Source of the DNA: Staphylotrichum longicolle | Taxonomy: Eukaryota; Ascomycota; Sordariomycetes; Sordariales; Chaetomiaceae | Direction of reading: 5' to 3' | NCBI GenBank assembly: GCA_019096155.1 | Contig: JAHCVI010000001.1 | Location: 7,564,001-7,628,000, forward strand | DNA length: 64,000 bases | Shown: one piece after another, positions 45,909 through 56,645 of the stretch | Position numbering within the stretch: the stretch's first letter is position 1 | How the letters are laid out: every line of letters begins with the position of its first letter | The notes under the pieces: generated by a model | What the model was told of the DNA's origin: nothing | What the model saw: only the letters and a program-made list of their open reading frames with translations | Databases searched by the model: none | Translations under genes and position numbers: made by a program

Positions 45909-47099
45909 ATGGCACCGACAAAACCGAAAAAGAAGTCGCACAAAGATAAGGCCAAGGACCGAGTCCGAGCCAAGGCTGCGGCGGCACAGAACTCGAACGT
46001 CAACCCGAGAGAGCTCCTCGCCCAAGCCACGGCCTTCCTCGAGAATGGCGACCCCGAGACCGCAGCCAAGATCGCCGTTGCCGCCTACGAACATATCGGA
46101 GAGAACGGGAGGCAAGCTGGTGCGGCCTTGTCGCTCCTCGGCCAGATCCACGTCGAGCTCGGCGAGGTCGAGACCGCCCGCGCCTTCTTTGCCGCTGCAG
46201 TGAAGACCGACGAGGACGGGACCCTTCCAGAAGACCTTGGCGGCGGCCCCGAGAAGTTTCTGTGGTTGGCCCAGCTCAGCGAGGAGGGCGGCCAAGACAG
46301 CGTCGCGTGGTTCGAGCGCGGGGCTGCTGCTCTGCGCTCCCAGATCCAGTCGCTCACCGAGTCGCTCGAGTCGAGGCCGTTGACGCGCGACGTGCAGGAG
46401 GCAACCATCGCTGAGAAGCGGAAGCGTCTTGCCGAGACTCTGAGCGCCGTCGTGGAGGTCTACATGACTGACCTGAGCTGGGAGGAGGACGCGGAACAGC
46501 GGTGCGAAGCCCTCATCACCGAGGCGACCATGCTCGCCCCGGAGTCTGCCGAGACGTGGCAGACCGTTGCCAACGTTCGCATCTCGCAGACAAGGACCGA
46601 AGAGGCTCAAGAGGCTCTCAAGCGGAGTTTGGGGTTGTGGGCTGATCTTGCGCCCGAGGACCCTGCCGTGCCCCCGTTCCCGACTCGGGTTAGTCTCGCC
46701 AGGCTGTTGATTGAAGTCGGCATGGAGAAGCAGGCAATGGAGGTTACCGAGCGCCTAATAGATGAGGATGACCGGAGTGTGGAAGTTTTGTATCTCGGGG
46801 GGTATGCGCGGTACATATCGGGAGAAAAGCTGAAGAACCAAGGCCAGCCTTCCGACGTCGAGGCGTGGAAGACCTTCTGGCGGTCTTCGAGGAAGTGGCT
46901 CAGACAGTGCCTGAAGGTTTTCGGGCAAGAGGAATACGAGGATGAGCGGTTAGGAGAGCATGCGCAGGAATTGCTCCAGTCCATCAACGGCGAACTTGGC
47001 GAGCCTGCTGCGGACGGGGAGGACGAGGATGCATGGGAGGATACGGACGACGAGGAGTGGGAGGGTCTGGATGACGATGAGGATACCGAGATGAAATAA
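45909..47099 (+). CDS. ACL4: Acl4-like TPR assembly chaperone of ribosomal protein uL4
   Basis: Predicted 396 aa, single exon, starting at the ATG in AAAATGGCACCG. Yeast Acl4 binds newly made Rpl4 and escorts it to pre-60S particles (family knowledge). The N-terminus is Lys-rich (MAPTKPKKKSHKDKAKDRVRAK). TPR-like helix pairs follow from about 35 to 340 (for example AALSLLGQIHVELGEVETARAFF and AETWQTVANVRISQ). The C-terminal tail is strongly acidic (EDEDAWEDTDDEEWEGLDDDEDTE), as in Acl4. Tail-to-tail with GIR2, 241 bases apart. Confidence 0.85.
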   Translation: MAPTKPKKKSHKDKAKDRVRAKAAAAQNSNVNPRELLAQATAFLENGDPETAAKIAVAAYEHIGENGRQAGAALSLLGQIHVELGEVETARAFFAAAVKTDEDGTLPEDLGGGPEKFLWLAQLSEEGGQDSVAWFERGAAALRSQIQSLTESLESRPLTRDVQEATIAEKRKRLAETLSAVVEVYMTDLSWEEDAEQRCEALITEATMLAPESAETWQTVANVRISQTRTEEAQEALKRSLGLWADLAPEDPAVPPFPTRVSLARLLIEVGMEKQAMEVTERLIDEDDRSVEVLYLGGYARYISGEKLKNQGQPSDVEAWKTFWRSSRKWLRQCLKVFGQEEYEDERLGEHAQELLQSINGELGEPAADGEDEDAWEDTDDEEWEGLDDDEDTEMK

Positions 47100-47340
47100 T
47101 GCCGGTATCTGTTGTCCTCTTTTCGCATGTGGGACTTTTCTTTTTTTGATGATGGTAATGGGTACATGACCACCGGAATTGCGGCATATCCAGGAGTTTT
47201 GGACGGAAAAGTCTGGGGTCTTAGACGCATAGGTAGTGGGGGTCAAGAAGTGGCTTGTGATTTTCTTAGGCAGACGTTGTTGGGTCAGAAGAGCTTGTGG
47301 AGAAGCAATGCCCCTGAACTCTCGTCTGGATGGTCGGCAC

Positions 47341-48096
47341 TCAGTTGCCGCCAACCTTGAGCTTCTGTACCTCCTCGGTTGGCACTCCGTCCTCGTCAAC
47401 TTCCTCCTGGCCAGCAGTCGCGAGACCACGTTCCCAAAGCTGCTTGCCTGTGAGTTTCGTCGGCTCTTTTATCCTGGCCTTCTTCATTTCTGCCGCCCTC
47501 TCCTCCTCTTCCCTAATTCGAGCCTCCTCCATCTCCTTCAAGAACCCTTCCCTCCACTTCAGGAACGTCTCTCGGTTGACTGGAGTACCGTGGAACTTCT
47601 TGTTCTCCTCGCGCTCAGCCGCAAGTACCGCCTCTTCATGCTCCCTCGCGGCCGCTTCCCTGCGCTCCACCACTAATTGCTCGGCGGCTTCCTTGACGGC
47701 CGACACCAAGGTAAATACCATAGCCATGCCCAGGTTCTCTTCAACCGTGGCCTCCAGGTCTTGGAGGAGCCGTTCCTTGTCCTCGGCGACGTTCAGGTAC
47801 TGGTGAGGAGTCGAGTTTTGAGGCGCCGCCAATTCTAGCAAGGGCGCCTTGTCAGGGTAGTCTTCGGGGTATCGCACGGTCAAAAGCATAACTGGCGGCT
47901 CGCCCTCATCTTCTGGAATGTCGAGGGTAATGGATATCCTGTACTCGGTCTCCGAGATGTCTGCAGGAAGAGACATGGTCAGCGCCGCTTTCTTTGACTT
48001 TCACAAACGCTACAAAGTCTCAATCGCACCTGTAATTTCCTCTGGAAAAATGGAGTCGAGCACCTCTCGCTCCTCAATTTGTTCTTCGCGCCCCAT
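47341..48096 (-). CDS. GIR2: RWD-domain protein Gir2-like
   Basis: Predicted 228 aa; exon 1 48096-48030 and exon 2 47960-47341, in phase. Gir2 binds Gcn1 through its RWD domain and pairs with the DRG GTPase Rbg2 in translational control (family knowledge). The RWD fold is visible at about 1-115: REEQIEEREVLDSIFPEEI, then YRISITLDIPEDEG and the hallmark VRYPEDYPDKAP. A charged helical region (VERREAAAREHEEAVLAAEREE) and FLKWREGFLKEM follow, with LTGKQLWERG near the C-terminus, both typical of the DFRP2/Gir2 class. The 69-nt intron (GTGCGA...CTGCAG) splits an Asp codon. Confidence 0.9.
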
Positions 48097-48405
48097 GGTG
48101 AGTTTGTTGTGAGGGTCTAAACGGCGATTTCTTCGACCGGTGATAGACTGACAGGGCTTCGAGTCTTGAACTTTCCAAACATCCACATGAGATTGAGGGC
48201 AGACCAAGCCATGGGACCGTTTTTGGTGGGGTTGACCAGAACCCCTGCGCGCTGCACATCTCACCGCCTGGCAGAAACAGGGATCTTGGGGTCGAGCTCC
48301 AGAAAAAAAAATCAGCCTGGTAGGGTGCATGAGTTCCTGGCCCGTGGTTGCACCTCTCTCACTGCCATTGCCCTGAAACACTGTGCAAGAGATCTGTCGT
48401 CTACA
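48097..48405. promoter_or_regulatory. bidirectional promoter between GIR2 and PUF6
   Basis: Only 309 bases separate the two divergent start codons, so both promoters must lie here or overlap. No TATA box or known ribosome-biogenesis element (PAC, RRPE) was recognised by eye. Confidence 0.6.
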
Positions 48406-50555
48406 ATGGCGCCCAAACACTCAACACACGCCGCCCCGGGGAAGAGGAAGGTGTCCTCTAGCGACAAACACAGCGATGGCAATCGCGCCAAGAAGCCAAA
48501 GACTGTTACCGCCTCAAAGCGGCAGCAATTCGACGAGGATGAGGACATGGCGTCGGACAGCGAGGGGAGCGGGTTCTCCAATTCTGGTGACGGAGGTGCC
48601 GACCTGAAGCAAGCAAAGCCGTCTCGGGGACAGGGCAAGCCGTGGGAGAATGGGAAGACGGCCGGAGCGCCGACTGGCAGTATGTTTTCCTCCTTCCATG
48701 GTCTCCTCCGAGTTTCGCCTCTAACAAATCCTCAGCCCAGACTTCTCGCGAAGCGCACGCAAAGCAGAAGCAACTGGCACAGGAGCGCAAGGCCGCAAAG
48801 CCATTGGCCGACGAGGTGACCCGGACGAAGAAGCTGTGGGAGAAGCTGCGCCGGAAGTCGCACGTGCCCAAGGAGGAGCGTCAGCAGCTCGTGGACGAGC
48901 TGTACACCATCATCACCGGCCGCATCAAGGATTTTGTGCTGAAGCATGACGCCGTACGCGCTGTCCAGACCGCCATCAAGTACTCGACCCCCGTCCAGCG
49001 CAAGCAGATTGCGAAGGAGCTGCAGGGCACCTATGCCCAGCTCGCCGAGAGCAGATACGCCAAGTTCCTCATCGGGAAGCTCCTCGTCCAAAACGACAAC
49101 GAGATCAGAGACATTATTGTGCCGGAATTCTATGGAAAGGTCCGGAAGCTCATCAACCACCCCGAGGCTTCGTGGATTCTGGACGATATCTACCGCGGAG
49201 TGGCCACGAAGGAACAAAAGGCCTACATGCTGCGGGAGTGGTACGGGCCCGAGTTCTCGCTGTTCAAGCCTGGCAAAGGTGTCGAGGTCACGGCCGATCT
49301 CAGCAAGATCCTCGCCGAGGAACCTAGCAAACGATCTCCCGTGATGAAGTACCTTTTCGACATGACAAACGGCCTCATTCAGAAGAAGATGACGGGTTTC
49401 ACGATGCTGCACGATGCCATGCTGCAATACTTCCTCGCCCTCAAGCCCGAGAGCGAGGAGCTCAAGGAGTTCGTCGAGATCATCAAGGAGGATGAGAACG
49501 GCGACCTGCTCAAGAACATGGCATTCACAAAGTCGGGAGCCCGTCTTGTGTGCTTGCTCCTGGCGAACGGTAGCGCCAAGGACCGCAAGCAGATCATCAA
49601 GACGTACAAGGACACGTTCCAACTCATGTGCGGCGACACCCACGGCCATATGATCATCCTGACGGCCTACGATGTCATTGACGACACTGTGTTGACCTCC
49701 AAGACGATCTTTCCCGAGCTCCTCGGGAAGAACGAGGAGAAGGACATTGAGAACATTACCTTCCTGGCCAATGACCTCAATGCCCGCATCACTGTCTGCT
49801 ACCTCTTTGAGGGGCAATCAAAGTCGCTCTTCCCAGCCAGTCATGCCTATGACCTGGAGCTTTTGGCCGAGATTCACGAGATTCGCAAGAGGACGAGCAA
49901 GAAGGAGGCCGACATTCGGCGCAAGGAATTGGTGACAGCCATGTCTCCGCCTTTGCTTGCTGCTGTTGCGGCATCGCCAAACGACCTCGTGGCCACTTCG
50001 TTCGGATGCCAGTTCGTTGCTGACGTCTTGTTGTCGGCGACGGGCGATAAGAAGGCTGCTCTGGAAGCAGTTGCCTCGACAGCAGCTGGCGACCCGACGC
50101 CGGAGCAGTCCGAGGATGCCGACCCTCTTTATCCTCCGCCACCGCACATCTCGCTGACGCCGCACGGGGGCAAGATGTTCAAGACCCTGATTGCCGGCGG
50201 CAGGTTTGACAAGGCAGCGGGCGCTATCAAGAGGGTTGATCCGCCGCTCAACTTTGCCGACATCCTGTACCCGGTCATCAAGGATTATGTTGTGAAGTGG
50301 GCAACTGGGCCGAGCTCCTTCACTGTGCTGGGGTTGTTGGAAGCTCCTGACTTCTCCTCCAAGAAGGAACTGCTCAAGCTCCTCCGCGCAGACAAGAAGA
50401 CTTTGGAAGCGGCGGCAGCTGGAGAGGCCGCCGACAAGAGTGAAAAGACCGAAGGCAAGAAGTCGAAATCGAAGGGCAAGGCATCACAGCCGGAGAAGGG
50501 CAAGTCGGGTGGTAACCAAGGAGCAAGGTTGCTTCTGGAAAAGTTGAACGCATAG
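48406..50555 (+). CDS. PUF6: Puf6-type pumilio-repeat ribosome biogenesis protein
   Basis: Predicted 697 aa from exons 48406-48679 and 48736-50555. Nucleolar RNA-binding protein; yeast Puf6 with Loc1 assists Rpl43 loading and represses ASH1 mRNA (family knowledge). The N-terminus is basic with an NLS-like cluster (RAKKPKT) and an acidic patch (DEDEDMASDSEGSG). PUF repeats begin at about 130-140 (LYTIITGRIKDFVLKHDAVRAVQTAIK, RYAKFLIGKLL, GARLVCLLL) and are followed by the CPL region (about 430-560). The tail is Lys/Ser-rich. The intron 48680-48735 has a CTAAC branch site. Confidence 0.94.
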
Positions 50556-51385
50556 AACACTGAATGTTGGGGAGAAGCGAGAGTTTGGTCGTTTAGGTCC
50601 AAGGCTTAGGTGTAGACAGAGAGGATGCGTTGTCGGATGTTATTTGGGTTCTTCGCCTCACGGAATCCCACAGCCTCTGGGGTTATATCAGAGAAAAGCG
50701 ATTCTCGACTTGAAGGGTCAACCTTGTGTTGCGTCTGTGATACACCAACGTTGCATGTTTACTCTCGCGTGAGAGTCGGTCAGCACCTTCAAAGATCCAC
50801 GCCTGGTGAGATGGCAAATAAAGGCGAGCAAAAAGGGGGAAACTCGACAACTGACAACCCATTTTGAGGAGGGAGAGCTCCAGTACGAGGCGGCAGACGA
50901 AAACATAGACGTCATCGTGGCATTGGGATGAATTCCCAAAGTCATGCTGGCCGAACTGGGCTTGAATGCCTTGGAGGTTGTCAAGTTGGACAAGGAAGGC
51001 AGGAACCACCATCCATACCACCACACCTTCTGTCCAGCGATGGTCCGCAAGTTGGGTCTTGCTTACACAAAACTGTCAGGTGGGAGGCTTGACAACTTGA
51101 GATGAGTTCGGGAACTGCCCAGGTGATCTCTGTCAAGTTTGTTCCTCTCACACACAGTCGACAACAACCTGATCGGCAACAATCGAAGCTCAGGTCCTTC
51201 AGGTCGGGGCTTCTTTCCACTCTATTTCCCAAATCCCCCAACGGCTCTCTCTCTTACTCCAGGATACCTTCCCGAGAACGATCCCGCCGATCTTCAAACA
51301 TCCCAGTGCGCAATTACCGGAGTGTCCGAATTTTCAGCTGGTGGAGTGCTGTCGCAAGCTCAAGTGGAGTGGTTGCAGGGCTGCC
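50556..51385. other. intergenic region
   Basis: No supported gene between PUF6 and the membrane protein. ORFs here lack continuity or domains. Confidence 0.5.
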
Positions 51386-52472
51386 ATGGCGGTGTCAAAG
51401 TCGACCATCGGCGCAACAAACAGGGAATGCGATCAACAGAATGGATATTTCTGGTACATCTGTTCTCTGACAACCCCCGCCTACAGCGGTTGCTGCCGTG
51501 TTGATCCTTGCAACGAGCAACCCATCGGCTGCCCTGCTTTCGCGACGCCCCAGTCCGACCTCGACGAAACCGTCCTAACCCTCACGAGTTATGTGCCATC
51601 TTCAACACTGACAATCACAAAAAGGGCATCACAGCACATCCACTCTGATTCATCAACATCGCCCTCCGACTCGTCAACACCTTCCTCCTCCTTCGACTCG
51701 TCAATTCCATTTCCTCTTCGACGCCAACGCCAACTCCAGGTGCGAGCGCACCAACATCACCCACCATCTCGTCCACATCCACCGCCGACAATGACAACAG
51801 CAAAGGCAATGGGTTGACCATCTCAGTCAGCGCCCTGATTGGGATCGTGCTAGCTTGCGGCATCGTTTCCATACTGGCAGCGCTCAGCCTGTGTATGTGG
51901 TGGGGCCGGAGACGGCGGCAAAAGAATGAGAAGCGCGAGCAGATCCAGAGGGTCGTCTCATCGAGAGGACTAGATGAGGACCTAGTCCCGCCGGGGTTAG
52001 AGTCCGTATTCAACCCCATGGCCCAGAGTGGACCGGGAAGCGTGTTTGATCGAGGTGAAGGTGAAGACGGCATTCTGAACGGCCTTTCTTCAAAGAAACT
52101 CATGGCTGACCTCACGCCCCAGGACGGATTCCGGAAGGAAACGGCATCCCAGGGTTTAGCCCGCTCACTCACGACCCCCGCGCGAGTAACATGAGCAGCG
52201 GTAGAAACAGCGGTAGAAACAGCGGTCTGATAAGCCCTCTCTCGCCTGCGAGCTCGTGGGGGCTTGGATTGTCCTCGAGCCCTTCAGAGCTCGACTCAAC
52301 GCCAGTTAGTTCATCAGCGCAACGGAATGGAGTCGCTGAGCTCGACTCTCGCCACGTCGTGAAGGAGGTGCCAGAGGGAGCGCCGCGGGCAACGCTCAAC
52401 TCAACTCAGCAGGAGCGTGAGGCTGGCACGTACGCCAACAGCTGGACAAAATTTAACAATGTCCAGCTGTGA
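51386..52472 (+). CDS. Cys-rich single-pass membrane protein of unknown function
   Basis: Predicted 288 aa from exons 51386-51587, 51740-52054 and 52123-52472, both introns phase 1. The N-terminus lacks a signal peptide but carries a Cys cluster with the pattern CDQQNGYFWYIC...SGCCRVDPC...GCPAF, a type I recall from many fungal one-pass membrane proteins. A Ser/Thr/Pro stalk follows, then one membrane helix (ALIGIVLACGIVSILAALSL) and a basic stop-transfer WWGRRRRQKNEKR. The cytosolic tail ends in YANSWTKFNNVQL, typical for this class. Intron 1 (donor GTTATG) is uncertain: a Ser-rich stretch inside it also looks coding, and a single-base indel near 51695 would explain the data equally. Intron 2 is well formed, with CTGAC before CCCCAG. 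Confidence 0.6.
52198..52226 (+). repeat. short in-frame tandem repeat
   Basis: Unit AGCGGTAGAAAC, two full copies plus a partial third, inside the cytosolic tail of the membrane protein. It encodes SGRN repeats. Confidence 0.85.
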
Positions 52473-52999
52473 GGATAATCTCAGGGGGCGAGATGCAATC
52501 TGCGGGCGGGCCATCTCGCAGAGGTGATAGAGGATCGATACTTTGGCCGAAATGATACCACAGCGGGAAACGGGATGAGAATGCCTGGCACGGAGGTGAG
52601 AATTAGAATACTTGGCTCTGCCAACCAGGCAGCATGACCCTGGTCGGTGGTGAAGTGGTGGGAATCTATACATCTTTTCAGAACCATATTGAAGCAGCCC
52701 AGCAAAGGCTGTTCGGGTATTACAACCAACAAAAAAGGACGCACCTAAACCCCTCTAAACCAGTTGTGCGCCATGCCATGCAGATTTGGCCCTGCCACCC
52801 AAACCGCATGCCCCCAAGGAAGTGGTTGAGATGCAAGTCGAGATTCCCCTAGCGACCCAGCCCAACTCATGATAACCCCAACAACCCGAGTCCAGCGGAG
52901 CCCAATCACCCTCCAGGTGTCTCGACGTTGCGAAAGAAGCCCCAACTCGTAGAAAGGCATGACCCTTCCGCGTAGTATGTACCCTCCACCCAGCCAGGC
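52473..52999. other. convergent intergenic region
   Basis: No supported gene between the membrane protein and the RPB4 stop. Confidence 0.5.
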
Positions 53000-53538
53000 T
53001 CAGGTGCTCATGAGCTTGGCCATCTCGTCGAGCAACTCCTGGAGCTCCTCGTCGCTGATCTTGTCGGCGAGTGAGGGGATGAGAGTCTTGCACTCGTCGG
53101 CGCTGTCGCAGCAAAGGGAGCCTGTTCGGTTTGGGAAAAACAGGAGACAAGAGTCAGCCAAGGGGGCAAACCCCTCCTCCAAAGCGCAAAGGAAGAATAC
53201 AAAAAAACAGAAAAAATACACACCAATCTGCGCCCTCTCAAAACTTGGTCAGCTCCTTGTGCGCGCTCAGCAGCCGCTCGACGGCTCGACGTTCTCCTTT
53301 TGCTTGAAGCGCGCAAAGGCGAGGTAGTCGAGCGTCTTGTTGAGCACGTCGGTCTCGTTGCGGTCCTTGCGGTCCTTGCGCCGCTTCGTCATGAGCGCGT
53401 TGATGACGAGCGACGCCTCGGACAGCGTCAGCGTGTCGACCCCCTCGAACTCGCCCAGCTTGAGCACCGCGCCCCCTCCTCCTCGCCCGGCGGCGGGGGC
53501 TTGGAGCGCGCCGTCGGGGCGTGGTTTTGGTCCGACAT
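53000..53538 (-). CDS. RPB4: RNA polymerase II subunit Rpb4, reading frame broken by three indels
   Basis: Rpb4 pairs with Rpb7 to form the stalk of RNA polymerase II. Exon 1 53538-53224 starts MSDQNHAPTARSKPPPPGEEE; exon 2 53121-53000 ends AKLMST. The family core is plain: LKLGEFEGVDTLTLSEASLVIN, KTLDYLAFARFKQKENVE, ERLLSAHKELTKF, then GSLCCDSADECKTLIPSL. These pieces lie in different frames. The C5 run at 53472-53476 is one base short, one C is missing near 53285, and the A4 run at 53240-53243 has one base too many. The 102-nt intron itself is clean. Three indels in 300 bases of a usually indispensable gene suggest assembly error, though a decayed copy cannot be excluded. Confidence 0.85.
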
Positions 53539-54705
53539 CTTTTTGTGTTCTTATTTTTCTTCCCTTCTGGTTTAGGTAATATGTCGAGGTCGGTAGGCTG
53601 GCGAGGGTTCTGATTAGGTCGTTGATTCCCACTCGCTTGGAGCGCTCTCGGGCTGAGGTGTTCAAGTTTGTTTTTGACGGTTGCAGTGTCTTCGCCTGCT
53701 TGGGAGAATGATTGGCTTCGGGCAAAATCACCTTTCGATGCTGAGGTTGGTAAAGTCGTCGGTTAGCAGGACGGGCCGTCGGGGTGGATGATGCCGGGCT
53801 GTGGAGAGAACGGAAGTGGTGGTGTGTGTCGTGCCAGTGACCCCCCAGGACGGTGGGTTGTTTGGCCCAGTGATGCAGTTCGAGGATGGCTTTGTCGTTG
53901 CTCCCACAGTGCGGGCGTGAGATTGGTCTCATGCATGGGAACTGTGGACCAGGGGTGGTGGGTCAGATCTTTTGTCGGGCTGCTGCGGGGATCAGCTGTG
54001 CGTTGCCTTGCTGGCGGGGCTTTTGCGGCTCAAGCAGCGTGTGGTGGGGGGTGTGGTTAAGCACCAGGCTAACTGACCCTGGAGAAGCTCAGCACAAGCC
54101 CAGATTCCCAGTCTGCTCCACATGCGACTTCCGGAAAAGGAGATGTCAGATGTGGTTGTCTGTTGTTGTGTGTGCCAGACTTATCTGGCGAGCCACAAGA
54201 GCATTGGTCGCTTGGTTCAGATAGGTTCATTGCGGTTTAGTGAGATGCATGCTACCCTCTAGCCTGTCTTTGCTATCATGCCCCAGCGCAATGTTTGCCC
54301 TCCGTGGCAGTGTCTACCGCTCCAGGTACACCGTGACCTAAGACCCGAAACGAGGCTCAAGAACCTCGGGTCGAAACCAGCGTCCTCCCAATATCATGGT
54401 TCGCTGTCATGCCAGACCCCTCCCAGCCCCTTTCCTTTCTCGTGGATTTTGTATGTTTCTTTCTCCCCCATTTCCAGTCTCCTCTCTACTTCCTTGCCAA
54501 CCAACCATCGTCGCCGCAAGTCAGACATCGCATTACAAGTCTGAAAAACAGACTCGAGAGACTCGGAATCGCGGCGTCGCGTCGGTTCAGGGGCTGTCTC
54601 AAGTCAGGACTATCCTCTGCCTCCACAGCGCTGCGGGCTTGTCACGGAGCGAGGCACAGAAACCATACGCTGGTGTTGCTCTGCGATGTAGATCGAGGGA
54701 TTGCT
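53539..54705. other. intergenic, RPB4 promoter and CDC55 3' flank
   Basis: No supported gene in about 1.2 kb. ORFs present are short and unlike any family known to me. Confidence 0.5.
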
Positions 54706-56645
54706 CTACAGGGCAGAAAAGACAAAGAGCTGGACATGCGGGTTAGCAAGTGCTGGAATGGTCCGACGCGGTCGAGCCAGCAGCAATGGGTTCTTACATT
54801 GTTCGTGGCGGCAATCGCAATGCTGTCCTCGAATGGATGCCAGCTCATGTGCAGGATCTTCTTGTTGAAGTCGATCTGGTCCGCGTCCGTCTCCTTGCGC
54901 ATTCTCTGGCCCTGTCCTGGCGCAGCGGGACTGCCTGCCCGCGAGCCCCCCTTCTTGCCGTTCGCAGTCGGGCTCGTCGCTGAGTTGATGGGCGTCGGCA
55001 CCCCAACCTTCTTGGCCTTGAAGGCCGACTTGTCCGCCTGCAGCACGACCTCCACCTCCTGCTCGGGGTCTGAAGGGTAGATCATGAAGTTGTTGTTGTA
55101 GCTTCCCGTCATGACGTTCTTGCCGTCGCCCGAAAACACCACCTCGAACTTGTCGAAGATGCTGTCGTTCTCATACGTGTCGCACAGCCTCGGCCTCAGG
55201 TGCTCGTGGATCGGGATCGTCTTGATGGGCTGCCTTTCCATGTTCACATCCCAAATCTTGACCGTCAAGTAGTCGCGTGACAGGATGTAGCGGCCGTCGT
55301 ACGAAAATCGAACGTCCGAGATTGACGAGATGATTTCCGAAAAGAAGGACCTCGAAGAGGGATCCTCCTCTTGTTCAAACACTACACGCACAAGTTAGCC
55401 GCTGGTGAGCCGCACGGTGGAGCGGCGCGAAAAAGGTTTCAAATGCCACCCACTCTTCGCATGTTGATCGCACAGGGCGCTCTCTCGCATATCTGCCAGC
55501 TTGATGGTCCCCTTGGAGCTGGCATACATGAACCAGTTGCAGCTCATGGGGTGGAACTCGGCCGCCGTGATCACTTCGGTCAGCTCCTCCATGTTCGCCG
55601 GCTTGATGTCGACAATGTTGAAGCTCTGGTCTTGGATGTTCAGGTTCCACAGGTTGATCCGCAAGTCGTCACTGCTGATGAATGTCTCCCCGTCACTGTT
55701 CACCGAAATGCTGTTGATGTGGTAGGCGTGGGCATTGGCATACGTCCGGCGCGGCACAGCGGCGACCACCGTGTCGTGGTGGGTCAGCCTGGGGAGCTTC
55801 AGGTCACTGGCGTTGCGGAAGTGTGCGGCGGGCGCAGCGCGAGGGGCCCCACCTCCGCCGGCAATGTTTGCAGGAGTCAGGTCATGGGAGAGGTTGTTCT
55901 CGGCCACGACCTTGAGCGACTTCTCAAACACCTTCCATAGCTTGATGGTCTTGTCGTTTGTCGACAGCAGATAGTGAGAAGCGTTCTGGCGCCGGCACCA
56001 CTTGATCTTGTTGATTTTTTCCTCGATCTCCAGCGACTTGAGGTAATCGAACTCGGGCTCGTGCGACTGGAACTCGGTGTGGAACTTGTATTCGCACGTC
56101 TTTTTCTGTCCTGGGCATCAGCAAAAGGGCGAAGCGGGAGACGGCGAGGGCGTTTGGGCATGGGAACTTGGACTAACAGTCTCGTTGCGTTCAAACAGAA
56201 CCACACGACCGCCCTTGTCACCCGTTGCAAGATAATTGCCCGTGTGATCGAACTCGACGGTAGAGATGATATCGGCTGGGGCAGGCAGCAGTGTCAGTAC
56301 AAACCAAGTGTAGATCGGACCATCTCACAGCAGGGTGTCGCATGGTAAGAGAGTCTTCTGATCCCGGGGCGCTGCTTCCGTACCTTCTGTGATGTCCTCT
56401 ACATCCCCTTTGTCACCAAAGCACCTGTTGTTCAGTGGTTAGTCTCCCCGAGATACGGTGAAAAGGGGCGTATAACCCCAAGGATGTGCCGTGGTCTCGT
56501 GTCCTCCTCTGGTGGGCGCCAGTATCGCCTCGTAGCAGGCAAAGGCCAGACCGAATGCCGGCTACGTGTGGGGTGAGGGCAGCGCGGAGGGTGAAGCTTA
56601 CTGGGTGAATTTCCATGTCGGTTGGTTCGCTTCTGTGTCCACCAT
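54706..56645 (-). CDS. CDC55: Protein phosphatase 2A regulatory B subunit (B55/Cdc55 type)
   Basis: Predicted 480 aa; exons in transcript order 56645-56602, 56424-56384, 56275-56178, 56105-55454, 55381-54798 and 54729-54706, all in phase. B55 is a WD40 propeller that directs PP2A to substrates in mitosis and morphogenesis (family knowledge). Landmarks are WKFTQCFGDKGD, DIISTVEFDHTGNYLATGDKGGRVVLFER, FQSHEPEFDYLKSLEIEEKINKIKW, FISSDDLRINLWN, and CDQHAK joined to FEQEEDPSSRSFFSEIISSISDVRFS. The last exon has only eight codons including the stop, giving NNLFVFSAL. The fungal insert before the last blades is Ala/Gly/Ser-rich (SPTANGKKGGSRAGSPAAPGQ). Confidence 0.95.

Noticed and set aside
48732..49817. 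Minus-strand 361-codon ORF opposite PUF6
   Set aside because: Antisense shadow of conserved PUF repeats.
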